From the NCBI GenBank assembly GCA_905194705.1, contig CAJJTI010000017.1, positions 1 to 20,178 on the forward strand: a DNA stretch of 20,178 bases, read 5' to 3'. This document shows positions 8,024 through 14,260 of the stretch, piece after piece. Position numbers and translations under genes: made by a program. A model generated the notes under the pieces. The model was not told the origin of the DNA and ran no database searches. It worked only from the letters and a program-made list of their open reading frames with translations. Positions within the stretch are counted from its first letter, which is position 1, and every line of letters begins with the position of its first letter. The stretch comes from an uncultured Solobacterium sp. GTDB lineage: Bacteria > Bacillota_I > Bacilli_A > Erysipelotrichales > Erysipelotrichaceae.

Positions 8024-8882
8024 GACAATTGCTACTACAGCACGAACAAGAGAAATATTAAATACTTATAATCTAAGAGCGAAGAAGAACTTTGGTCAGA
8101 ATTTTCTCGTGGACGCAAGTGTAACAGGACGTATGGCTTCAACGCTTCGAGATGATGGTGTAGTAATAGAAGTAGGTCCTGGTATTGGTTCACTTACAGA
8201 AGAATTAGCGAAAAGAGCGAAACATGTTCGTTCTTATGAAATTGATGAAAGACTTATTCCTGTATTAGAAGATACATTAAAAGATTATGATAATGTGGAA
8301 ATTGTCTTACAAGATATCTTGGAAACAGATATAAATAAAGAATTACAATCACTGGTAGATAAATACAAGCATATAGAATTTGCTGCTAATCTACCATATT
8401 ACATTACAACACCAGTTTTATTTAAGTTATTTGAATCCAGTATTCCATTTGAAAAGATTGTTGTCATGATTCAAAAAGAAGTAGCAGATCGTTTCAGTGC
8501 GAAACCAGGCACAAAAGAATATGGTGCCTTAAGTGTAGAAAGTCAGTATTTATATGATGTAAAGAAATTATTTAATGTACCACGAACATCATTTAATCCT
8601 GCACCAAATGTCGATAGTGCTGTTATCAGTTTTACAAAACATGAGAAAAATAAAACTGTTGATAATGAAAAATTATTTTTTGAACTAGTTAAGGCATGTT
8701 TTAAACAGAGAAGAAAAACACTTTATAACAATTTGAAAGAATATTTTGATTCTAAAGAGAAAGCCGAATCATTATTACTAAAAGCGAATATTCCGCTTGA
8801 AACAAGAGCTGAAATGCTTGATTTAAATCAATATATAGAGCTTTATAAAGCATTAAAGGAGATAATTACAAATGAAAGATAG
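8007..8882 (+). CDS. rsmA: 16S rRNA dimethyladenosine transferase RsmA (KsgA)
   Basis: RsmA dimethylates the two adjacent adenosines in the 3'-terminal hairpin of 16S rRNA during late 30S assembly, with S-adenosylmethionine as donor. Motifs are KKNFGQNFL (26-34), the SAM loop EVGPGIG (55-61), the adenine-base motif NLPYY (128-132), and the conserved FNPAPNVDSAV (196-206). A basic C-terminal helical domain follows (CFKQRRKTL, 231-239). Its length of 291 residues is normal. It overlaps rnmV by 17 bp and ispE by 11 bp, so it is translated in a chain with both. Confidence 0.96.
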   Translation: MQSKNKTIATTARTREILNTYNLRAKKNFGQNFLVDASVTGRMASTLRDDGVVIEVGPGIGSLTEELAKRAKHVRSYEIDERLIPVLEDTLKDYDNVEIVLQDILETDINKELQSLVDKYKHIEFAANLPYYITTPVLFKLFESSIPFEKIVVMIQKEVADRFSAKPGTKEYGALSVESQYLYDVKKLFNVPRTSFNPAPNVDSAVISFTKHEKNKTVDNEKLFFELVKACFKQRRKTLYNNLKEYFDSKEKAESLLLKANIPLETRAEMLDLNQYIELYKALKEIITNER

Positions 8883-9723
8883 AGCTTATGCTAAAATCAA
8901 TCTTTGTCTTGATGTAGCAGGGGTAAGAGAAGATGGATATCATGATTTACATATGATTATGGTACCAATTGATTTCTATGATGTATTGGAAATGAATATT
9001 GCGGATGAAACAACCATCAGCTTGAATCGCAATTTCTTACCGGTGAATGATAAGAATACAGTAATAAAAACTATTCATGTCATGAAAGAAACATATAATT
9101 TAACAGAAAACTTTGCCTGTAATTTAGTAAAGCATATTCCTACTCAAGCTGGACTTGCAGGAGGAAGTGCAGATGCGGCTGCAGCAATTAGAATGATTGT
9201 AAAATTATGCCATTTGGATTTATCAAGAGAAGAACTAATTGAAGTTGGTAAAAAAGTTGGTGCAGATGTACCATTCTGTATTTTCAATGAACCAGCATAT
9301 GTAAATGGAATTGGTGAAGAACTTGAACCATTCAAGATTAATACTGATTTTAATATTTTATTAGTTAAACCTAGACGTGGCGTTTCTACTTCAGCAGCAT
9401 TTAGTCGTTTGGATTTAGAAAAAGCCGTTCATCCGGATTGTTTAAAAATGCGTAAAGCCTTAGAAACAGATGATTACTTAACTGTAGTAGAAAATCTTGG
9501 AAATAGCTTAGAAAAAATTAGTTGTAAACTTGTACCAGAAATTAGAGAAATCAAGAAAGACTTAAGTTATTTTGGCTTTGATGGTGTTTTAATGAGTGGC
9601 AGTGGTTCTACTGTTTTTGGTATTACAAGAAAGAAAGATTTAGTATCTAGAATTGGAAATGTCATGAAATCAAAAGGATATTTTATCCGTGCTGTACATA
9701 TTCTAGGAACTCTTGATGAGTAA
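8872..9723 (+). CDS. ispE: 4-diphosphocytidyl-2-C-methyl-D-erythritol kinase
   Basis: IspE phosphorylates CDP-methylerythritol, the fourth step of the non-mevalonate (MEP) pathway to isoprenoids. It is a GHMP kinase with N-terminal AYAKINLCLDV (catalytic Lys8), the ATP loop PTQAGLAGGSADAAAA (90-105), catalytic Asp132 in VGADVPFCI, and the GHMP C-terminal motif MSGSGST (241-247). Its length of 283 residues is typical. The start follows AAAGGAG (8855-8861), 10 nt upstream. In Bacillus, ispE also follows ksgA, there with veg between them. Its presence implies that the host uses the MEP pathway. An ATG within its last codons opens a small downstream frame. Confidence 0.96.
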   Translation: MKDRAYAKINLCLDVAGVREDGYHDLHMIMVPIDFYDVLEMNIADETTISLNRNFLPVNDKNTVIKTIHVMKETYNLTENFACNLVKHIPTQAGLAGGSADAAAAIRMIVKLCHLDLSREELIEVGKKVGADVPFCIFNEPAYVNGIGEELEPFKINTDFNILLVKPRRGVSTSAAFSRLDLEKAVHPDCLKMRKALETDDYLTVVENLGNSLEKISCKLVPEIREIKKDLSYFGFDGVLMSGSGSTVFGITRKKDLVSRIGNVMKSKGYFIRAVHILGTLDE

Positions 9724-9893
9724 AAAACGAAGAAAAAGAAATCATTTCAAACAAATTTTTAAATATCTTCTGTGTCTTTTTAGGTTTTAGTTATTTATTT
9801 TTTATCACTAACAAAACAAAGGATATAGATAAAGATAAATGTATTATGAAATTTAATGAACAATACGACAAAGAAAAAGCCTTAATCGAATGA
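9716..9893 (+). pseudogene. Small basic single-helix membrane protein gene, probably frameshifted
   Basis: ATG 9716 overlaps the end of ispE by 8 bp and is preceded by AGGA (9705-9708) with a 7-nt spacing, like the other coupled starts of this operon. The first frame gives 24 residues: a basic start (MSKKRRKRN), then IFKYLLCL, ending at TAG 9788-9790. Removing one T from the run at 9777-9781 joins it to a second open frame up to TGA 9891-9893. The joined product of about 58 residues would have a basic cytoplasmic N-terminus, one membrane helix (KYLLCLLGFSYLFFI) and a charged tail. Alternatives are a real 24-residue peptide, a sequencing error, or slippage on the T run. I do not recognise the family. 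Confidence 0.4.
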
Positions 9894-9902
9894 ATTAAGG
9901 CT
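9878..9902 (-). terminator. Terminator hairpin facing the MFS gene
   Basis: AGCCTTAAT (9878-9886) pairs with ATTAAGGCT (9894-9902) around a 7-nt loop. On the minus strand the stem is followed by TTTTT, so it best terminates leftward transcription from the MFS gene, about 175 bp beyond its stop. The plus strand downstream is A-rich rather than T-rich, but the hairpin may also weaken read-through from the ispE operon. Confidence 0.6.
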
Positions 9903-10077
9903 AATAAAATTAAAGTATTAAACAGTGGAATTAAAATAGCTTAACAACTTAATAATAAGGGAGATTGACTATACTTTCTTACAAAAGTAGTAATTTACCG
10001 TTAATGTGGTTGTAAGACTGCTTGGTAATCAGAACACAAATACCTGCTGTTTATGAAGCAATTAGGAATAATTTCAA
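9903..10077. other. Intergenic stretch with a possible coding remnant
   Basis: No complete gene is seen between the terminator hairpin and the MFS stop. On the plus strand a short frame interrupted by one TAA (10013-10015) ends LVIRTQIPAVYEAIRNNFN at about 10078. It reads like the end of a protein but matches no family I can name. No hairpin directly follows the MFS gene. Confidence 0.25.
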
Positions 10078-11373
10078 TTAATTAAGACTATTTTGTTTGT
10101 TAGCAATTTTTAAGAAAATAAATCCTAAAGCGAAGAATATTGCTAAACACGCTACAGCAACGTTAATTGTTCCACCCAGTAACTTAACAGCTGCGATAAC
10201 TAGTGATCCTAAGAAGGAAGCACCTTTAGAGAAAATATCATAGATACCAAAGTATTCGCCAGAGTGTTCAGCTGGAATAATTTTTGTATAGTAGGATCTA
10301 GACATAGATTGAATAGAACCTTGGAATATACCTACACCAAAAGCTAGAATAGCGAAGTGCATTAATGTTTTTAAGCATAAAGCATAAAGACTTATACCAA
10401 AGTAACCAACAATACAAATCAGTAAAATTTGCACGGTATCATATTTCTTGGATAATTTAGCAAAGAATAAAGAACCAAAAAAGGCAACGACTTGTGTTCC
10501 AAGTAAGAATACAACTTGTCCTACAGTATTTAGATTTAAGTCTGTTCCGATATTGATACAGTTATCAATGATTGTACCTACACCATCAATATAGAAGAAG
10601 AAAGCAATTAAGAAATATAATACTTTCTTGTCTTTTAAAGCAATTGTTTTTAATGTATGACCAATTTCTTTAAAAGAATTTCTAATCGCATGTTCCTTCT
10701 TTTCTGTATAGAATAGTTGTTCATAATTTTTAAGAAGTGGTAATGTAACAATTGCCCACCAGAGAGCAGTAACGATACAACCTATTTGTTTTGATAAAGA
10801 AGCGGAAATAATACCCACCATATCAGGGCCTAACACATAAGCGATTAAAGCAACTAGAAATGGTATACAAGAACCAATATATCCCCAGGCATAACCATAA
10901 GAAGATACTTCATCCATTCTTTCTTCACTCGTTATATCATTTAACATTGAGTCATATATTGCGTTTGCAGCATTATAGCAAATACGTGTAACGATATATA
11001 AAAGTAAGAATAATAACCAGCTTGTTGTAAAGCCATTGATGATACAGCAAATAACCCCAACACTGACTACAGTAGTGAAGAAGATTTTCTTCATTCCTTT
11101 ATTATCAGCGATATTACCAAGTACTGGTCCTAAGAAGGCAATAACAATGGTGACCGCAGAAATAGATAAAGCATAGTAAGCTGTAGCTTCATCAGATGTT
11201 AATTTGCCAGGACCTTCACCAATGGATAGAGCTTTAAACCAGATTGGAATTAAAGAACAGGCAAGCATAATGAATGCAGAGTTACCTACATCATACAAAA
11301 CCCACGCAAATTCTTTTTCGCTTAGTTTGTGAAACACTTTACTTGAATTTAATTTCTTGAATATATTATGCAT
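10078..11373 (-). CDS. MFS transporter of the UMF1 / Atg22-like family
   Basis: This 431-residue polytopic membrane protein has about 12 hydrophobic segments. The N-terminal motif FAWVLYDVGNSAF (about 22-34) is characteristic of the UMF1 branch of the major facilitator superfamily, named after the yeast vacuolar effluxer Atg22. A loop of the form GNIADNKGMKK, similar to MFS motif A, joins helices 2 and 3. Substrates of bacterial members are largely unknown; amino-acid or drug efflux are possibilities only. ATG 11373 is preceded by GAGGGAA with a 9-nt spacing. No convincing promoter is seen in the roughly 230 bp up to the insertion sequence, which occupies its former upstream region. Confidence 0.88.
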   Translation of the reverse strand: MHNIFKKLNSSKVFHKLSEKEFAWVLYDVGNSAFIMLACSLIPIWFKALSIGEGPGKLTSDEATAYYALSISAVTIVIAFLGPVLGNIADNKGMKKIFFTTVVSVGVICCIINGFTTSWLLFLLLYIVTRICYNAANAIYDSMLNDITSEERMDEVSSYGYAWGYIGSCIPFLVALIAYVLGPDMVGIISASLSKQIGCIVTALWWAIVTLPLLKNYEQLFYTEKKEHAIRNSFKEIGHTLKTIALKDKKVLYFLIAFFFYIDGVGTIIDNCINIGTDLNLNTVGQVVFLLGTQVVAFFGSLFFAKLSKKYDTVQILLICIVGYFGISLYALCLKTLMHFAILAFGVGIFQGSIQSMSRSYYTKIIPAEHSGEYFGIYDIFSKGASFLGSLVIAAVKLLGGTINVAVACLAIFFALGFIFLKIANKQNSLN

Positions 11374-11601
11374 AAAAATTTTCCCTCATATTTATTTTAC
11401 TTGTTTTCAAGATATTTATTAAGCCTGTAAAGCATTTCTTTGAATAAATTAGGTTTGTTTTCATGGTTTTTACGGTTTTCTTACGATTTATCTTATTCCC
11501 TTTTGCTTTATATTATCAAAGAACTGTAAATTCGAAATATAGTAGTTGTTAAATATAAGTGAAGGGAAGAAGGACAATTTAAAAATTTAAGGGGGTCATT
11601 A
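11374..11601. other. A/T-rich intergenic region between the MFS gene and the insertion sequence
   Basis: This stretch is the remaining upstream region of the MFS gene. Apart from the MFS ribosome site (11381-11387) I see no gene, riboswitch fold, strong promoter or operator. On the minus strand it is rich in short A-tracts and AAACC-like repeats. A 29-codon plus-strand frame around 11462-11550 lacks a good ribosome site and looks accidental. Confidence 0.4.
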
Positions 11602-11620
11602 CTCGGGAGTTTGACAGTTT
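11602..11620 (+). repeat. Left terminal inverted repeat of the insertion sequence
   Basis: It pairs with 13607-13623. The core GAGTTT(G/A)ACAGTTT matches at 13 of 14 positions. It contains TTGACA (11611-11616), but no good -10 box follows it. Confidence 0.7.
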
Positions 11621-11638
11621 TTAAAAATAGTTAATTTT

Positions 11639-11664
11639 AAAACAGCGCATAAACACGCTGTTTT
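11639..11664. terminator. Terminator-like hairpin inside the left end of the insertion sequence
   Basis: AAAACAGCG (11639-11647) pairs perfectly with CGCTGTTTT (11656-11664) around 8 nt, with T-runs on both strands. It lies upstream of the transposase promoter, so it would stop external transcription entering the transposase gene. Confidence 0.7.
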
Positions 11665-11722
11665 TTAACATAAAATCCTGTCAATAATTGTGTATTTTTC
11701 TATCGTAATCCTTCGTAATTTA

Positions 11723-11731
11723 TGCTATAAT
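11723..11731 (+). promoter_or_regulatory. Transposase extended -10 promoter
   Basis: TGCTATAAT is a perfect TATAAT (11726-11731) with an upstream TG. No -35 box is recognisable. The start near 11738 would leave a leader of about 11 nt that barely includes the ribosome site AGGG (11737-11740). Confidence 0.6.
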
Positions 11732-11748
11732 GTTTTAGGGTGCTTTTA

Positions 11749-13527
11749 ATGAGAATTTCTGTTACTAAACCACACACGGATAATGCGACTGTTTACGTTA
11801 TTAAAGATGTTTATCTTAAAGATGTTAGAGGTAAAAAATGTCCTTCTTCTAATTCGAAAGATAGAACCACTAAAACTGTTAAATGCTTGGGTAAAGTTAA
11901 TGATATTATCCGCATTAATAATCTCGATTCTTATGATTCTGCTATTCTTTGGGCTAAAGAAGTTGCTAAATCTATGACTGAAGAATCTAACAATATGAAT
12001 CAGAAGGTCTCAATTGATTTTGACCCTACTCTTCGTATTGAAAAAAATGTTGATTGTCTCTTTAACTCGGGTTATCTATTTTTACAGTCCATTTGTTCTT
12101 CTTTACGTTTTGACAATATATGCAGAAACATTAAAAGTCGTCATCAGTATAAATTCAATCTTGAAGCCATTTTGACCGATCTTATTTATGCACGTATTCT
12201 TGAGCCTTCCAGTAAAAGATCTTCTTATAAATTTTGTTCTACTTTACTCGAGCCTCCTAAATATGAAGAACACGATGTTTACCGTGCTTTGTCTGTACTT
12301 TCTGAGGAAATGGATTATATTCAATCTTCCATATATAAGACTAGTAATTTTGTTGTTTCTAGAAATAATCACATTCTTTACTATGACTGTACTAACTATT
12401 TTTTTGAAATTGAAACAGCTGATAATCTTAGACAATATGGAAAATCCAAAGAACATAGACCCAATCCAATTGTACAAATGGGATTATTTATGGATGGAGA
12501 TGGTATTCCTCTTGCTTTTTCTATTTTTAACGGTGCTTCTAACGAACAGCCTTCTTTAAAACCTTTAGAAGAAAAGATTATTAAAAATTATAATTTTGAT
12601 AAATTTGTCGTTTGCACAGATAGTGGTCTTGGGAGCGATGACAACAGACAATTCAATGATATTGAGGGCAGAGCTTTTATCACAACTCAATCTTTAAAAA
12701 AGCTCAAGAAAAATGAACGTGAACTAGCTATGAGTCCAAACAACTGGAAAAGATTATCCGATAATAAATTCATAAAAAACATGGAAGAAATATTCAATAA
12801 TCCCGATAAATACATAGATGAGATATTTTATAAAGAGCAGCCTTATGAATCTAAAAAAGTTCCAAATCAAATCATGATTGTCACGTATTCTCCTAAATAT
12901 GCTTTATATCAAAAATCGATACGTGAAGATCAATTATCTCGCGCAAAAAAGATGATTGAATCTGGAAAAAAGAAAACAGAACGGAGTAATCCAAATGATC
13001 CTTCGAGATTTATAAGAAAAACGAATTGTACAAAAGACGGCGAAATGGCTAAAGAAACGATAGTTGAAATAAATGAAGAGAAAGTACTTGAAGAAGCTTT
13101 GTACGATGGATTTTATGCTGTTTGTACAGATTTGTTGGATGAATCTGTATCAAGTATTTTAAATGTAAGTGAAAACCGATGGGAAATTGAAGAATCGTTT
13201 CGAATTATGAAAACAGATTTCAAATCAAGACATGTTCATTTATCAAGAGAAGATAGGATAAAAGCACATTTCTTAACATGTTATCTTGCTTTACTTGTAT
13301 ATAGACTACTCGAAAAGAAATTAAAGAACAAATATACAACTTTTGAAATTTTACAAACATTACGCTCCATGAAACTTATGTCTATAGAAGGTATTGGATA
13401 TAAGCCAGCCTATAAAAGAACAGATATTACAGATGATTTGCACAATACCTTTGGTTTTTATACAGATTATGAAATTTTAAAAAAGAACACTTTAAAATCG
13501 ATTATTCATCAAACAAAAAACAAATAA
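11749..13527 (+). CDS. IS1634-family DDE transposase
   Basis: This 592-residue DDE transposase of the IS4 superfamily catalyses movement of the surrounding element. The N-terminal MRISVTKPH and the KTVKCLGK segment resemble IS1634-family starts. Catalytic residues in this numbering are Asp213 in ILYYDCTNYF, Asp291 in VVCTDSGLG, and Glu481 in RWEIEESFRIMK; Lys488 completes the R(3)E(6)K signature. The Tyr usually preceding that Arg is replaced by Ser. No stop or frameshift is seen, so the element may be active. ATG 11749 lies 8 nt after AGGG; the in-frame GTG 11740 would overlap that site and is rejected. The first third of the gene is unusually T-rich and the last third A-rich. Confidence 0.93.
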   Translation: MRISVTKPHTDNATVYVIKDVYLKDVRGKKCPSSNSKDRTTKTVKCLGKVNDIIRINNLDSYDSAILWAKEVAKSMTEESNNMNQKVSIDFDPTLRIEKNVDCLFNSGYLFLQSICSSLRFDNICRNIKSRHQYKFNLEAILTDLIYARILEPSSKRSSYKFCSTLLEPPKYEEHDVYRALSVLSEEMDYIQSSIYKTSNFVVSRNNHILYYDCTNYFFEIETADNLRQYGKSKEHRPNPIVQMGLFMDGDGIPLAFSIFNGASNEQPSLKPLEEKIIKNYNFDKFVVCTDSGLGSDDNRQFNDIEGRAFITTQSLKKLKKNERELAMSPNNWKRLSDNKFIKNMEEIFNNPDKYIDEIFYKEQPYESKKVPNQIMIVTYSPKYALYQKSIREDQLSRAKKMIESGKKKTERSNPNDPSRFIRKTNCTKDGEMAKETIVEINEEKVLEEALYDGFYAVCTDLLDESVSSILNVSENRWEIEESFRIMKTDFKSRHVHLSREDRIKAHFLTCYLALLVYRLLEKKLKNKYTTFEILQTLRSMKLMSIEGIGYKPAYKRTDITDDLHNTFGFYTDYEILKKNTLKSIIHQTKNK

Positions 13528-13552
13528 ATTACGTATATTCGATACATAAAAT

Positions 13553-13598
13553 AAAAGTGTCAATTACCCTTTTGTTATGCGGTTATAGACACTTTTTT
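13553..13598. terminator. Transposase terminator inside the right end of the insertion sequence
   Basis: AAAAGTGTC (13553-13561) pairs with GACACTTTT (13588-13596), followed by TTTTTT (13593-13598). The inner segments ATTACC and GGTTAT can partly extend the stem. A-runs on the left make it work for leftward transcripts as well. Confidence 0.75.
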
Positions 13599-13606
13599 CT
13601 TATATT

Positions 13607-13623
13607 AAACTGTTAAACTCGAG
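13607..13623 (-). repeat. Right terminal inverted repeat of the insertion sequence
   Basis: This is the inverse of the left end, with the 2-nt indel near the tip described there. The outermost bases are uncertain. Confidence 0.65.
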
Positions 13624-13704
13624 ATTTTAACCGTTTCTTGTCATTGATGTCAATAAAGCCTAAAACATTTCAGTAACAATAATGAGAAAATTTTAATAAT
13701 AATA

Positions 13705-13718
13705 TGAAAACGTTTACA
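13705..13718. promoter_or_regulatory. Consensus catabolite-response (cre-like) site
   Basis: TGAAAACGTTTACA fits the CcpA consensus TGWAANCGNTNWCA at all positions. It lies two bases beyond the stop of the membrane-protein gene and points to no adjacent downstream gene except, across the insertion sequence, the MFS gene. Whether it is functional is an inference; no CcpA gene is in the window. Confidence 0.45.
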
Positions 13719-13720
13719 TT

Positions 13721-14260
13721 TTATTTATTTGTTTTCCATCTTAATTTATCATTAAATTTACTGAAAAAAATCGAAATTACAAGAGTGCTTAACATGCATG
13801 CAAAGAAGACGATTGTTCCTGATAAATACATCGTTATGCCATATTTTATTACATAAAATAACTCTCCAATTAATGTACATATTGTTAGAATCAACACTAA
13901 ATAGACTAGTCCTTTAAACTTTAATACCGTACTGTTAAAGTCATAATCGCGAATTGGATATCTTCCAAAAACAAGCGAACCCACTTTATAAGTTAATACT
14001 CCTGCCGCAAAGAAACCAAACACATATGGAAGAGTAACAAATACTGCATTCATTACTCCAACCGCTCTAACGCTTCCCGCTATTATATACATTAACAAGA
14101 TTCCTAATATTGAAGATAGATATATTTTTTTCACTTTATCATATGAAAGTTCAGTTTCATCTAATGAATGCAAAATACCTTCATATTGATATTTCCCATC
14201 TTCATTCATTTTAAAGTCATTTAAATATTCTCTTCTTTTAGGTGTTTTTCTTTGTTCCAC
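13721..14260 (-). CDS. Hypothetical four-helix membrane protein
   Basis: I do not recognise this 179-residue family. A hydrophilic, charged N-terminus of about 44 residues is followed by four hydrophobic helices (about 45-63, 68-92, 116-137, 144-166), a positively charged segment (RYPIRDYD) between helices 2 and 3, and a basic C-terminus (FNDKLRWKTNK). The positive-inside rule suggests that both ends are cytoplasmic. It begins with GTG at 14260, sharing one base with the peptidase stop (TAGTG) behind AGGAG at 14272-14268 with a 7-nt spacing, so it is coupled to the peptidase gene. There is no catalytic motif. A role linked to the peptidase is possible but unsupported beyond this coupling. Confidence 0.8.
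   Translation of the reverse strand: MEQRKTPKRREYLNDFKMNEDGKYQYEGILHSLDETELSYDKVKKIYLSSILGILLMYIIAGSVRAVGVMNAVFVTLPYVFGFFAAGVLTYKVGSLVFGRYPIRDYDFNSTVLKFKGLVYLVLILTICTLIGELFYVIKYGITMYLSGTIVFFACMLSTLVISIFFSKFNDKLRWKTNK

Larger units (their letters stand above)
11602..13623 (+). mobile_element. IS1634-family insertion sequence
   Basis: The element of about 2.0 kb holds one complete transposase gene. The left end CTCGGGAGTTTGACAGTTT (11602-11620) and the inverse of the right end AAACTGTTAAACTCGAG (13607-13623) share CTC, then GAGTTT-ACAGTTT with one mismatch, apart from a 2-nt indel. A terminator-like hairpin lies just inside each end. The exact tips are uncertain by several bases. No convincing target duplication adjoins them; the only exact candidate I found, GTCATT at 11595-11600 and 13640-13645, would require unequal ends. 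Confidence 0.8.

Noticed and set aside
11462..11551. 29-codon plus-strand frame with a hydrophobic product upstream of the insertion sequence
   Set aside because: It has no good ribosome site, ends without context, and lies in T-rich DNA where hydrophobic frames arise by chance.
12188..12559. Long second-frame ORFs within the transposase gene on both strands
   Set aside because: They are shadows of the intact transposase frame with no start signals of their own.
11595..13645. GTCATT repeated at 11595-11600 and 13640-13645 as target duplication of the insertion sequence
   Set aside because: Taking it as the duplication would place the right tip about 16 bp beyond the inverted repeat, while the left tip would abut it. 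A six-base match is also likely by chance over this span.
13638..13654. Imperfect palindrome TTG.CAT..ATG.CAA just outside the right end of the insertion sequence
   Set aside because: Only 12 of 16 positions are symmetric, and no promoter or regulator is associated with it.
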